Source: Pardosa pseudoannulata (lineage: Eukaryota > Arthropoda > Arachnida > Araneae > Lycosidae). Taken from it: DNA of 64,000 nt. This document shows, piece after piece, positions 10,515 to 21,020 of this stretch. A program made the translations under genes and the position numbers. The notes under the pieces were generated by a model, which was not told the DNA's origin, did not search any database, and saw nothing but the letters and a program-made list of their open reading frames with translations. The first letter of the stretch is position 1; every line of letters starts with the position of its first letter. The stretch is taken from assembly GCA_032207245.1 (NCBI GenBank), contig CM063509.1, forward strand, positions 55,571,502 through 55,635,501, written 5' to 3'.

Positions 10515-11682
10515 CAGTGGCGTGCGGTAGATTTTCATGTATGCAGAGAACATGGATTTTCCAATAAATCTTTAATTATTGAGACATCTGAGTTCTCCAT
10601 TCTGAAAAGGATTATTTATTATGAATATAAATTTAAAGATTACAATAAATGAAATATTTACCTACGAGTAGTCGAGTTATAACTATAAAACAGATAAAAA
10701 AATTCTAATACACTGAACAAAAATCATTCTTGTTTTATATGTTAAAAAACAACGCTTCGAGCTTCCACGAAAAATTTATGTTCAGCAAATGCACCACATA
10801 GTGTGATATATGCTCACTGTAGGACAAAGAACATATTCCAGTGAGAGGATTTCACTGCACGCTCACAATAGATGCTGTTTCTTGTTCTAGTGGATTAAAT
10901 TATATTTATTAGTTGTTTTTGAAATTTGGAAATCATATAGTCTGCGAAAAACATCTTGACAATTTTTTAAATAACAAAACCAGGTATTCGAGTATTATGG
11001 TGTTACAGATATAACTTATATACTGTCTGTAAGACACAATGAATGGTAAAATTTGGACTGTTCTGTTAAAATTCGTTTCAACAACATTGTTTTTCAGCTA
11101 ATTATTTTAATAAATAGAATACATCACCGAAATTACTTTACCACACTAAAACATTTTACTTTATATTGATGAAATACTTCTTTTATATTTCCATGAAAAC
11201 AAAATCTTACAATATATAAATTTAAACATTAACCGTCTGAAAAATCGTATGGCCAGTTAATCAGTTAAAAAACCAAAATCGCTTCAGCACGCAATCTAAT
11301 ACGACGCTTAATAAACCGTACCTTCGGATGATTCTGAATGCCAAGTGCAGGAAAAATAGCTGCACTTGCCTCAGTGCTATAGTATGCTGTTCTTCCTTCT
11401 CCAGTAGACTATACATATAAAACGTGATTTTCAACTTAGTGCGCAGTGCGTGCACATCAGAACTTCCTATGTTCGTTGCGCGCTACGTAGTGCAGCCCCT
11501 AGTAATGCACGCACTGTGGGAATACAAGCAAGCAAATCAACATAATATTTGAATATATTATAAATAATATTTATTATATACCATATAAAGATAGGTAGAC
11601 ATAGGTGCAGAAAATTATTGTCCCTCATAATTTTGCCAGGGTGTGCAGAGCACACCCTGCACATATGGACCGCACGCCACTG
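10515..11682 (-). mobile_element. Non-autonomous hAT element, ends CAGTGGCGTGCGG
   Basis: TIRs CAGTGGCGTGCGGTA and, at the right end, ACCGCACGCCACTG; exact 8-bp target duplication GTGTGCGG at 10507-10514 and 11683-11690. It is 1168 bp with no transposase frame. The same family in opposite orientation is at 36682-37808. Eight-base duplications and CA...TG ends define the hAT superfamily. Confidence 0.93.
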
Positions 11683-11934
11683 GTGTGCGGGTACATTTCG
11701 CAGCGAAATGAGGAATTTTCACGTTTTCTAATTTTAATTTTAAACGATAGAAGACAAAAAAGTAAGCAGGACAGTAGTTATTTTTCTTTCATTTGGGGGC
11801 CTAATTAGTGATTTCTAATGGGTTTTATAGCGGACTCTTTAACGTCTCTCAAAAACGATACTTTTCCTCCGCCGAGTTTGTGACGTCATCATTCACGTTG
11901 ACACCGAGCGCCTATGCTGTTTACATGTTAAAAG

Positions 11935-12338
11935 TAGAGTTGTGAGCAGTGGAAAAAACCCGGGAAAAAACTGGGTTTTGTGGGAAAAAAATTTTGAAAA
12001 TTTCCATAACATGGGAATTTTGAAGTATTTTGTAGTCGCCAATTCCTATGACACAATGAGAACCACCATTTTTTTTTCTGTCTTTGTTGTAGACCTCAAA
12101 AGTTGATATTTTCACAAAATTTAACTATTATATGCTATGAAAAAAATTGAATAATTGGGATTAACTAACTATATTTGGCAAGGTATCATGTTTAGCATGA
12201 AAGTATTTTTCTTTTGAGAAATATCCAATATTTTTATTATTACATAAATATTAGGCAATAATCTGTAGTGTCACAAAACCCATAAATCATTATTTTTCTT
12301 GGATAACATCTCTCTCTATCTATGTATATGTATGTATG

Positions 12339-12408
<70 letters not shown>

Positions 12409-12914
12409 TGTAATGTGTGTGTGTAGAAATTGGACGCAAAATGCGACAGTGTCATTTGATTACACCTTTAAATGATATATGCTTTACAAAAAATAATAAT
12501 CTGTTATTTTAAATTTAAAGATATTTATTTTTATATTATAAAAAGAGGGGGGAAAAGTTTAGCATAAAGCAATTTACATAATAAATAATTATCAAAAATA
12601 ATGTATGTAATTACTATATTAGCAATTAAAATTGAAGCAACCAGTTATGTGTTTGATTAGACTAACAGGGTAATTGATTACATAAGTACTATTATAAAAT
12701 CATTTAAATGCTCATTGCTATTATTTCTTGAATATATATATATAGTCAAAAGTAAAAAAAAAAAAAGAAATCTCTTAGAAATAGTATGCTAGTTCTTAAT
12801 TAGCCAATGTTGAAAAAATAAATGTAAACATTGTTAAAATGATTTCTTCCCAAAGTTCCCAAAATTCCGGGTTTATTCCCAACTCTTCAAAATTCCGGGT
12901 TTTTTGCATCCCTA
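11935..12914. mobile_element. hAT-like element with TAGAG ends, nested in the THAP element
   Basis: Begins TAGAGTTGTGAGCAGTGG and ends GCATCCCTA, flanked by an exact 8-bp duplication GTTAAAAG (11927-11934 and 12915-12922). The two other THAP copies show the uninterrupted site TGTTAAAAGG at about 26106 and 56413, which confirms the limits. It carries a long TA microsatellite. No transposase frame is seen. Confidence 0.92.
12340..12405. repeat. (TA)n microsatellite
   Basis: More than 30 TA units, after a short TATG-type run. The open frame on the minus strand across this region (12240-12455) is an artefact of the repeat. Confidence 0.95.
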
Positions 12915-12979
12915 GTTAAAAGTCGACTTTTAAACTTGTTTCTGTGTAAAGTATCGCATATAACAGAAATTCTTTTATT

Positions 12980-13216
12980 ATGTCTGCCATTAAAAAATCA
13001 TATTATAAATATTGTATTGTGCCACTCTGTAAAAATACAACAAATAATAGCAATGTGAAGATATTTTTCAGCATTCCGGAAGACCCACATACACGTAAAA
13101 TCTGGACAACTGCGATGCAAAGGAATGAGAAATTAAACCTCATATTATCATATAAATCATTTCTATGGGTTTGTGAAGACCATTTTTCGGTAAATAAATG
13201 CTTGCTTTTTTTTTAA
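12980..13216 (+). CDS. THAP-domain exon of a transposable element, copy 1
   Basis: From ATG 12980 the frame shows the THAP (C2CH zinc-binding) pattern: YCIVPLC near residues 11-17, a PEDP motif near 33-36, the invariant tryptophan in KIWTTAM, and CEDHFS near residue 70. THAP domains bind DNA and form the N-terminus of P-type transposases. Right after the EDHFS codons the sequence reads CG|GTAAAT, a good splice donor, so the rest of the frame to 13216 is probably intron and the protein continues in an exon I cannot identify. Copies are at 26176 (intact) and 56480 (frameshifted). It is more likely part of the element than a host gene. Confidence 0.7.
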   Translation: MSAIKKSYYKYCIVPLCKNTTNNSNVKIFFSIPEDPHTRKIWTTAMQRNEKLNLILSYKSFLWVCEDHFSVNKCLLFF

Positions 13217-14401
13217 ATATTACTAATTTAGAACAATTAAAATATATAAAAATACATCTATACCTTTAAAAGGACTGTTGATTAACCAGTGCTATTTAAC
13301 TTTTAAAACTGCTAATTTTCGAGTATTATCACAGAGTTCAAGTACAATAAATGTTTCATAAAGCATATAAATATCATAAAACATAGATATCTAAAACATA
13401 TAATTATCTAATAAATAACTCGGGGGAGGGAAAGATTATGTATTTTCAAGGTATTATAAATATTTTCTTCAGAGATGCATACATTCTTATGTGTATCAAT
13501 TCACAGTGATATTTTTCGGTTAAATTGGTGACTAATTTGAAAAAAATATATAATGATATTACTTTAAAAATTAAATTTAATTTCAGAAACTTTATACATT
13601 TTTTAATTTAACATTAATATTAAAGGCAATAAAATTATATTGCTATTTAAAAAAGCATAAATAATTAAGTAAAGCCTTTAACAGATTTTAAATTTCTTTT
13701 CATCAAATTTAAAATACTTAAGAATTGGTCTGGTTTTGGAGCGCTACGGTCTACTTTTTGCAACACGGGGGCTAAAGTTCCCGGTCTCACAATAAATACC
13801 TCCTCTAATTTTTATTTTAATATATTACATCTATCTCTATTTATAAAAAGCGATGCTACTACAAATATGTGTATATTATATATGTATATATATTTGACTT
13901 GTCTGTGTCTACAAACAGAAGAGCTGTGATTAGCATGAATAAAATAAAATATTAAAGTAAAATTGGTAAAATGACGATGAGTACATACCTTTGTTTTAAT
14001 TCATATCTGCACATATCCGTAAGAACGAAAACATTAATATGTCAATTTTGTTACTGTTGGTAAATCCATGAAAGACATTTATTAAATTGAGTACTAAGCT
14101 ATCACAATCGATAAAATAAACCTTAGGTTAATAAAAATTAATTTTGATAGCTAGAAAATTTCAGGAACTTGCAAAAACAAAATCGGAAAATAGTGCGTTA
14201 CAAGAATCAAATTAAATATTGGACTACTTGGCGGTGTAATTAAACCAATCACGGAGCGTTTGAAAAGTACCACTAGTGATTTTCGCTTACCTTATTAATT
14301 TATTTTTTAAATGATTTTACCCAGTTTTTTACATTTTAAAAAATTTTAATTAAGAATATGGAATTTGTAAAATGAACAAGTTTTTTAAATAATTAAAATT
14401 T
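13217..14401. other. AT-rich interior of THAP element copy 1
   Basis: Follows the interiors of the copies at 26400-27600 and 56720-57880 to about 14340, then diverges. No second coding exon could be placed with confidence. It holds the reverse-oriented SINE piece noted separately. Confidence 0.5.
13725..13797 (-). mobile_element. 3' piece of a tRNA-derived SINE inside the THAP element
   Basis: The reverse complement reads GTGAGACCGGGAAC, then GTTGCAAAAAGTAGACCGTA, then CCAAAACCAGACC, matching the 3' half of the SINE at 20457-20636. The same piece sits at the same place in both other THAP copies, so it was in their common ancestor. Confidence 0.78.
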
Positions 14402-14411
14402 ATTGTACCGG

Positions 14412-14555
14412 TGCTCTTCATAACCGGAGTTCGCGGGTTCGAGTCCCGCTGCTAAAGGATGTTTGTAGCCGTTCGGAATCGGCTTTAAACTGTTAGTTTT
14501 AGCCCTCGTGTGCAAAACATAAAACGTATTTTCCAACCAAACCCAAAAAACCCTC
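14412..14555 (+). mobile_element. 5'-truncated tRNA-derived SINE
   Basis: Contains the B-box GGTTCGAGTCC and the shared tail of the SINE at 20457 but lacks the A-box. It is flanked by a 10-bp duplication ATTGTACCGG at 14402-14411 and 14556-14565, as expected for a LINE-mobilised insertion. Confidence 0.88.
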
Positions 14556-14950
14556 ATTGTACCGGAGCGAGTTTTTGTGCGTAAATTAGTTATTCAACTA
14601 AATCTCAATAAATCAAAAATTATTTCATTTTAACCAACTTTCATATTTTATATTGAAATACATAAGCAAATTATGAATAGACAAATAAACAAATATATAT
14701 AAATAAATACAAATATATATACAATATATAAATATACATATATTTAATATCATTTTCGCAAGGATAAATAAAAAGTTAATTTTAAATCTAAATTGATTTT
14801 TAATCAACCTTCTCGTTTTGTGTTTCCGCATCGATGGATGTAAAAACTAGTTTTTCTTTGTTTAAATTTTTAGATCTATGTTTAAAGAACATTTTTGGTA
14901 TCTACCGTTATTTTAATACCCACAAACAAACCATGTTGTTACACTAACCC

Positions 14951-15110
14951 GTGCTAGTACTTGTCCCGCACCCAAGTATCAATCGTCAGAAAACGTACTA
15001 GTAAGTGTCCCGCGCTCAAGTATCAATCGTCAGAAAACGTACTAGAGTCCCGCGTATCAATCGTACTGTAAGTCCCGCGCTCATTAGCTCGTGTGCAAAA
15101 ACGTACTAGT
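14951..15110. repeat. 44-bp tandem repeats rich in GTACTAGTA and GTCCCGC
   Basis: Units at 14951-14994 and 14995-15038 are 44 bp each and nearly identical, sharing AAGTATCAATCGTCAGAAAAC; a third, rearranged unit runs to about 15110. The repeat is GC-rich for this neighbourhood and contains CG dinucleotides. Confidence 0.88.
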
Positions 15111-15364
15111 ACGTGTTAAACATTTTCCAGCGAGCGTGTGCGTAAATTTAGTTTATAAAAATTTCAATGTAATGCAACAAATTGTGACTGTATTCCGTCA
15201 AATTCTTTTTATTGTAACTAGTTGAAATTTCCAGAATGATGTGATAAAAATATTAAATATAATTGTTTATAAAAATTGAAAACCAAATTCTAACCATAAT
15301 TTTTCTTTCCATTTCAATAAAAATAATTATATCATTTAATCAACCTTCTGGCTCCGATTCAGTT

Positions 15365-15908
15365 TCGAATGAACATTTGTTTCCCTGTATATTCTTATCT
15401 GTACTAAAAATATAATTCAATCATAAATAAAAAATGTAATTCTATCAAAATGTAGAAGATTTTATTCTTTTTTTAACCATTTTATCCTGACGGTACTTAT
15501 AAGTACCATTTCCATGAAACACCTATATATACCCCATATAATAATAGCCTAAGTTATCTGTCCATCTGTCCTCGAATTTATGAAGCGGTTGGACCTGGAA
15601 TGGATAAAGGCATCTATATTGGATTCTTGATGTGTTAGGGCTAGCAAAATTTAAAGCGAGTAAAGATTTCGAATCTAATTTTTTTTGTTGTTTTTCGTTC
15701 CGGTTCAAAAAAAAATTAATATGGTTCAGTTCCGGTTTTGTGAAAAATAATTTTCGGTTCATTCCGTTTTCGAAAATAACTGTTTTCGTTTCAGTTCCAA
15801 ATGAATAATTTCATTTTATGTATATTCTTATTTGTACTAAAAATATAATTCAATCATAAACAAAAAATGTAATTCTATCAAAATGTAGAAGATTTTATTC
15901 TTTTTTTA
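15365..15908. repeat. Pair of about 110-bp direct repeats (15365-15478, 15795-15908)
   Basis: Both contain the same run from GTATATTCTTAT to GAAGATTTTATTCTTTTTTT with a handful of differences. They bracket about 320 bp that includes the GGTACTTATAAGTACC palindrome and the start of the Helitron-like sequence. Confidence 0.85.
15486..15507. repeat. Left arm of a long-distance inverted repeat (CCTGACGGTACT)
   Basis: CCTGACGGTACTTATAAG continues to a 16-bp perfect palindrome ending at 15507. Its inverted partner is at 19579-19599, about 4.1 kb away. Confidence 0.75.
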
Positions 15909-17078
15909 ATTTATCCCTATTATACAAACCATACTTAAAGCCACTTATTATCCATTATATGCATTTTGACAACTAGGTTCATGATACCACATTCTCGTGA
16001 TCTCACATGTGTTGGCCTTCAATAATTATGTAAAAAATATATTATATTTAACATATGAATGCCTCTAATTATTAATATATAACGTTTTCCTGAGATTATT
16101 CTGTTTTCAAATAAATTTTTCAAACCACCTCTTTCCCCTTTTTTAGCAAAACCACCTTCTTATCTGCATTTATTATCAAGTACGTTTATTGATAAGTTTC
16201 ATAACAATGATTAGATTATCCCAAATACCCTTCTTTTTTCGAGCATTAGCCATTTCGTTGATCCATATTTTTTCGGTTTTCTTATCCGGTTCAAGCTGAG
16301 TAAATTTTGATCTCTCCACTTTTCGATTCTAAAATAAAATGGTATATATGCTTCATAGTGAAAAATGCTGTCTTTAAAACGTTCCAAATCCACCCCTTCT
16401 CCCCTTTTCGAGCATTTAATGCCATTATTTCAAGCCCTAATTTCCCCGGTTGAAAGCAGGCGATTAAATTTATTAATTTATCACATAATAAATAGATAAA
16501 AATAACATTTTTTTCTAGCAATTTGAAGTTATTCCTTTAACCATCTCGTTTAATCATTTCTTATTTTAAATTGTTTAAATATCGTCTGCATTATTTTCAT
16601 ACGTTTTATCATTGAACTTAGATATTATGTAAATAATTTTCTTTTACATTTGTCTTAAAATAATAGATTAGGTACGTATGTGATAATTTTAAATTTAATC
16701 ATCGATTATTTTTTGGTGCAATGCAAATTTCATCACAGGTATTTACAACACACTCTTTTCATAAAAGTTTAGGAATCTATTTCACGGAGTAATAAATATC
16801 TAACTTTTGAGTTATATATCTTTGAAAATTAAGAAGTTTGTTCACATTGTTCGTTTTTTTTTATATATATAACCACACGGTTGATTAAATAAATTCAACG
16901 GGATTCTTAACTGCCTTCACAGTATCGGGAGATTTTAGAAGAGTAGGAAGATAAACAAATTATTGCGAGTGTAATTCTCAGCCAAAAATCAAACCATTTT
17001 CTACCTGTCTCATGGGGTACTTTACAATTCTGGAAAAAAAAAATTACTGAACCCGTCATATGACGGGCTATATACTAT
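15530..17078 (+). mobile_element. Helitron-like element, copy 1
   Basis: The start matches the 5' end ATATAATAATAGCCTAAG of the copy at 24596. The 3' end has the perfect hairpin CCCGTCATATGACGGG followed by CTATATACTAT, where other copies end in CTAG. A 3' hairpin just before CTRR is the Helitron hallmark. No Rep/helicase gene is present, so it is non-autonomous. It carries about 650 bp (around 15640-16300) absent from the 24.6-kb copy, including sequence related to the flanking direct repeats. Confidence 0.75.
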
Positions 17079-17144
17079 TTCCTAATAAAGCCGTTTTTCC
17101 AAACGGTACTCTAAATTCTTACTTCAATAACTAACCTTACTTCC

Positions 17145-17654
17145 ATGGGAATCTCGCTAGTTTTTAGCTGGGTTCCTTCTCATGTCGGCATTAAAGGCAA
17201 TGAACTTGTGGACATGGCTACCAGGTCTGCAAGCGACTTTCTCAACGCTGGTCTTCCTTATCCTGACTTGAAAAATTACATCAAAGATCTTTTACACAAT
17301 AAATGGCAGATCTCCTGGGATAACATTCCTTCAAATAAACTGCGGGAAATTAAAACCAAGATAATTAAATGGCCTCAACTCCCTTCTAGGAGACATGACG
17401 TAATACTCACTCGTTTACGAGTGGGTCATTGCAGACTCACCCATCTTTTGCTAGGTGAAGCTCCTCCACAATGTGCGTATTGCAAGACACCTTACACAGT
17501 CGCACATATTTTAACCTCTTGTATTTGTTTAAAATCAATGTATATAAAATTTTTTGGTAATCCATCGCCGAATCTTAACTTAATCATCGGGGAAACTCCA
17601 TATCCAAACTTGTTCCCCTTTCTTAGTCATACTGGCTTTTATACTGAAATATGA
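17145..17654 (+). pseudogene. LINE ORF2 C-terminus: RNase H end and CCHC knuckle
   Basis: The 169-residue frame starts with the end of an RNase H domain (WVPSHVGIKGNELVDMA, residues 9-25). It continues with the helical region typical of I/Jockey-group ORF2 proteins and a CCHC-like motif, CAYCKTPYTVAHILTSC, near residues 110-126. Reverse transcriptase and endonuclease are absent because of 5' truncation. The frame is open to its own stop, so the insertion may be young, but it cannot work alone. Confidence 0.85.
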
Positions 17655-17699
17655 TTTTTGTTTTTTATTCTATTTTCTAACATTCAATTTTTAATCTTT

Positions 17700-17940
17700 C
17701 AATTTGCAAATTTTTTTTTCACTTTTTCTTAATTTTTTAATTATTTTATAATTTAAATTCCTAAATCTTCACTCATTTTTCAATTCTTGTTAATCTGTAT
17801 ATAACTCAATTATTATTCGTGTTCTCTGTTGAATTTTATATTTTTATCGTTTTTTTAATCAGTTTTAGAACCTTCAATTTCATATTTTGACAAAAAATTT
17901 TATCTAAATTTCGCCTTTAGTTTATTTTTTCGCAGTTTAT
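17700..17940. other. LINE 3' untranslated region
   Basis: T- and A-rich sequence between the ORF2 stop and the CAAT/CAAC tail; part of the LINE, no other content seen. Confidence 0.7.
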
Positions 17941-18004
17941 CCCTGGAGGATTTAGAGCCATTAAACTTCAATCAATCAACCAACCAACCAACCAAACGGT
18001 ACTC

Positions 18005-18287
18005 ACAAGGACATGAACAATGCTGTTTCTACAGCAGAAAATAAATGACAGCACCAATCAGGAATCCTTTTTATTGGAATAGTAGGGATTTTTATAACTG
18101 GAGTGCTGCATTCGAAGGTCATTTTGTGGTAGAGTTGATACACTTGTTCAATTGAGTAAATTTAGTGGTTTATTACCAGTTATTTGGTATTGTTATTTTT
18201 AGAGCTTTCTATACTTCGCAGGTAATCATTTCATTTGTTTTATTCATAATTTAATGTTTTATTTTCTATCATAGAGTACAAAATATA
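18005..18287. repeat. Spacer shared with 49846-50119
   Basis: Nearly identical to the sequence between the Helitron end and the second mariner copy. The whole block (Helitron 3' half, spacer, mariner) therefore exists twice in the window. Confidence 0.88.
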
Positions 18288-19572
18288 TTAGGTAGGGGAA
18301 AAAGAAATCCATTATTTTTGCGTGAAATTAATGACTGTATTTAACATGTTTTGGATTGTTCGATTTGGGTCAAATATACACCATTTTGTTCTGTAATTTG
18401 TTGACATTTTAAAGGTAGCTTCATAATGCCTCTCTCATAGAAGTCTTGGTTCTTATTGGAGAAAAACTCTAGTAATCGATTTTCACAATCTTCTCTTGAT
18501 CCCAATTCCTTAACACTCCTGAAGTTTTGCAATGGGAGAAAAAGGTGGTAATCGCTTGGTGCTAGGTCCAGACTATATGGCGGAATCATTAAAATTTCCC
18601 AACCAAGCTCCCTGACTTTCTGGCGGGTCACAACAGACGTGTATGGCCTGGCGTTGTCCTGATGGAACACAAAACCTCTTCTGTTGGTCAATTGTGGCCG
18701 TTTCTGGTCAATCGCAAGCTTCAGGCGGTCCAGTTGTTGACAGTAGAGATATGATTTTAGTGTTTGGCCATGCGGAAGCAACTCAAAATAAATTATTTCC
18801 TTCCAGTCCCACCAAATACACAGCAGAACCTTCCTGGCCGTTAGCCCTCGTTTGGCCACCGTTTGAGATCCTTCATCGCACTTTGACCACGATCGTTTTC
18901 GCACAGTATTGTCTTATTTGAACCATTTCTCATCCCCAGTCACCATCCGTTTAAGAAATAGGTCGATTTCATTCCTTTTGGCCAAGGCTTCGCAGAAGGA
19001 AATTCGATCCATCATGCTTTTTGGTGTTAATTGGTGTGGCACCCAAACTTATCAGCTTCTTTTGGAATCAAGCTTTGCGCAAATGGTTTAAAACTGTTTT
19101 ATGGTCGATCTTTAGCTCCTGAGCAATGCTACGACTACTAACATGCCAGTCAACTTCGATTATTTCTGTGATTTTACCGTCATTTTCGACGACTGGCCTG
19201 CCTGTGCGAGGTGCTTCTTTAACATCAAAAATGCCTAAACGCAATCGACGAAACCAAAATTGCACGTAATTACCTGTTACAGTATCGGCACCATAAACAC
19301 CATTCACAATTTCATCTGCCTGGTTTGTATTTTTGCCTTTATCAAAGAAAAACTGTAAAATGTACGGAATTTTCTCTTAGTTGACTTCCATTTTTAACAC
19401 CCTGTAACTGACAACTGAATGGACCAAACAAAATACAGTAAAAACATTTAGTGTGAAATGTCACCTTGACAATGAGCATAAATTTGAAATTATTTGATTG
19501 ATGCTTTGCGAGATATCGATCACTACAGCAATCTACCGAAAAAAATAATGGATTTATTTTTCCCCAACCTAA
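18288..19572 (-). mobile_element. Mariner-family transposon (1285 bp)
   Basis: TIRs TTAGGTAGGGGAAAAAGAAA (left) and, read from the right, TTAGGTTGGGGAAAAATAAA; bordered by TA on both sides (18286-18287 and 19573-19574). The size is that of a full-length mariner with one transposase gene. Confidence 0.95.
18341..19392 (-). pseudogene. Mariner transposase, inactivated
   Basis: Cut-and-paste transposase of the DD34D mariner group. In order: N-terminal helix-turn-helix with VYGADTVTGNYVQFWFRRL, the GRP linker, VTGDEKWF with the first catalytic Asp, the tryptophan-rich WWDWKEIIYFELLP, HQDNARPYTS with the second Asp, and YSLDLAPSDYHLF with the third. Breaks: TAA at the fifth codon after the ATG at 19392, TGA after HLRKA (about 19065), a frame change shortly after it, and TAA in place of Tyr after DEKWFK (about 18918). 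All three catalytic Asp codons survive. A truncated sister copy is at 50120. Confidence 0.93.
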
Positions 19573-19578
19573 TATGGT

Positions 19579-19603
19579 GGTACTAAAAAGTACCGTCAGT
19601 TAA
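19579..19603. repeat. Right arm of long inverted repeat, next to TTAA
   Basis: GGTACTAAAAAGTACCGTCAG followed by TTAA (19600-19603). Inverted, this matches 15486-15507. TTAA is the piggyBac target, and a piggyBac transposase remnant begins about 240 bp to the right. Confidence 0.7.
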
Positions 19604-20120
19604 GAGTATTTCTTCCCCTTATTTTTGGAAAAGGAAATATTGGATCTAGTTGTATGTGAATGACTAAAAATTTATTAATAAAATGAGAGATAAAACAAAG
19701 GAAAGGATTTTAAATGGAAAAGAAACCTATTGTTGATAATCATTATTTGTTTTTGATTTTTTTAGTAATATTTCATTAGTAGGTCGTACAATATTGAGAA
19801 AAAAATGTACATATATAGATACACGATATTCTTTATTTCATTTCGATTTCTTCTGTTAAGTTATTTGAACACCTGAAGGCAAACAACATATGTACCTGTG
19901 GAACTGTTCATTCCAATAGGAAGCATCTCCCCAAACTTCAAGAAGATAAAGAAATGCTTAGAGATGATTTTGATTATAGGTCAACTAACCAGGGGATTTC
20001 ATTCTTCAACTGGAAAGAAAATAAATGCTTCCATTTGTTATGAAATTACCTTGGTACTGAAGCTATTAATTTGAGTCGCCAAGATCGAGATGGGACAAAG
20101 AAAGACGTTGCAGAACCTAT

Positions 20121-21020
20121 TGTGAAGACTCTCCTTTGTCCGAGCACTCGCCAAAACAGCTGATCGGAGTACATCTGTTTAAAAGGACAATAGCTGGGCT
20201 TCGCAGAGTCTGGGATCTTGACAATCATACTGATTAGATGGATACGCCCCTGATGGATCTCGTTAATGAATGCTCGGAAATTTCGTAAATGGACAGCCAG
20301 CGAATGAGAATTCAGCTAAAAAATATAACTGTAACTTTAGCTGAAGTTCTCAAGTAAGTGGGATCTTAACTGACCCAAAAACAGTTGGTTGGACCGTAAC
20401 TGACCCCCCAGGTATAAAAAGCCTACAATTTTGCCACTCAGGGCTTCGTTATTTTTAGTGCCGAACGATGGCCGAATGGTTAGGGTGCTGGACTTCGGAA
20501 CCGGAGTTCGTGGGTTCGAGTCCCACTATGGCATGGATGTTCGTAGCCGTTCGGAATCGGCTTTAAGCAGTAGGTCCCGGTCTCATTAGCCCTCGTGTTG
20601 CAAAAAGTAGACCGTAGAGCTCCAAACCAAACCAAATCGTTATTTTTTACGTAGGTATGTTGACCTCGTGGAGGTTTTCGCGTTTTGTTACCGGAGCCAG
20701 CTTTCTAGTTCGGGAGATTCGTAAAGTCCGCTGATATAGGGAGCGGCAGAATCTCGGATACTGAACGGGGGATTTGATTGCACCCTGAAAAGCCTCCCCA
20801 CTTGTAAGAGATTATTAAATCTCTTGTTTTTCTTTCGACTGTGATCGTCGTGAGGAAGTTTTACCGGCAACCATCCTTTGCAGTTTTACATGATTTGGGA
20901 ATTAATATTCCTTTGTAAATAGCCGTAGTTAATCAAGAATAAAGTAAATTTCCAATTTTATCTTTGACTGTGATCCATTCTTCACGTTACCTCTCGCTCG
21001 AGAATATTGAAGGCGTCACA
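20121..21020 (+). mobile_element. Solo LTR, interrupted by a SINE
   Basis: Begins TGTGAAGACTC and ends GGCGTCACA, with the 4-bp duplication CTAT at 20117-20120 and 21021-21024. It matches 3747-4460 in reverse. It holds a TATA-like GTATAAAAAGCC at about 20411 and AATAAAG at about 20938, in the order expected for an LTR read on the plus strand. Confidence 0.92.
20457..20636 (+). mobile_element. Full-length tRNA-derived SINE
   Basis: The head is tRNA-like with an A-box TGGCCGAATGG and a B-box GGTTCGAGTCC, the internal Pol III promoter. The body follows, and the tail is CCAAACCAAACCAAA. An 11-bp duplication TCGTTATTTTT lies at 20446-20456 and 20637-20647. It interrupts the solo LTR; the LTR copy at 3747 lacks it. 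The tRNA-like head probably derives from a class II tRNA such as Ser or Leu, but no mature tRNA could form. Confidence 0.93.

Larger units (their letters stand above)
9331..10733 (+). repeat. About 700-bp tandem duplication of the receptor 3' end
   Basis: The stretch 9331-10031 (last third of the receptor, its stop, and the first 220 bp of a hAT element) is repeated at 10034-10733 with few changes. The GTGTGCGG preceding the hAT end is present in both units (9801-9808 and 10507-10514), while the hAT right end occurs only once, at 11682. The hAT was therefore present before the duplication. Confidence 0.9.
11710..14930 (+). mobile_element. THAP-exon element, copy 1 (interrupted)
   Basis: Begins GAGGAATTTTCACG after AT, as in the copies at 25893 and 56198, and follows them to about 14340. 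It resumes near 14880 (GAACATTTTTGGTATCTACC) and fades near 14930. It is interrupted by a hAT (11935-12914) and by extra sequence that includes a SINE (14412-14555). The normal right end, AATTTCTC-type, is not recognisable in this copy. Confidence 0.8.
17112..17993 (+). mobile_element. 5'-truncated RNase H-bearing LINE
   Basis: Flanked by an exact 11-bp duplication AAACGGTACTC (17101-17111 and 17994-18004); the related block at 49830-49845 has the single, empty site. The 3' tail is made of CAAT and CAAC repeats. Only the end of the second reading frame and the 3' untranslated part are retained. Confidence 0.92.

Noticed and set aside
12240..12455. 71-residue minus-strand frame
   Set aside because: It is a translation of the TA microsatellite.
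14951..15110. CRISPR-like array
   Set aside because: The units are contiguous tandem copies without unique spacers, in a eukaryotic transposon context.
18643..18921. 92-residue plus-strand frame
   Set aside because: Antisense shadow of the mariner transposase; the same holds for 50475-50753.
20457..20530. A functional tRNA gene
   Set aside because: A- and B-boxes are present, but the sequence continues into a SINE body with a CCAAA tail and lies between target duplications; the acceptor stem does not close.
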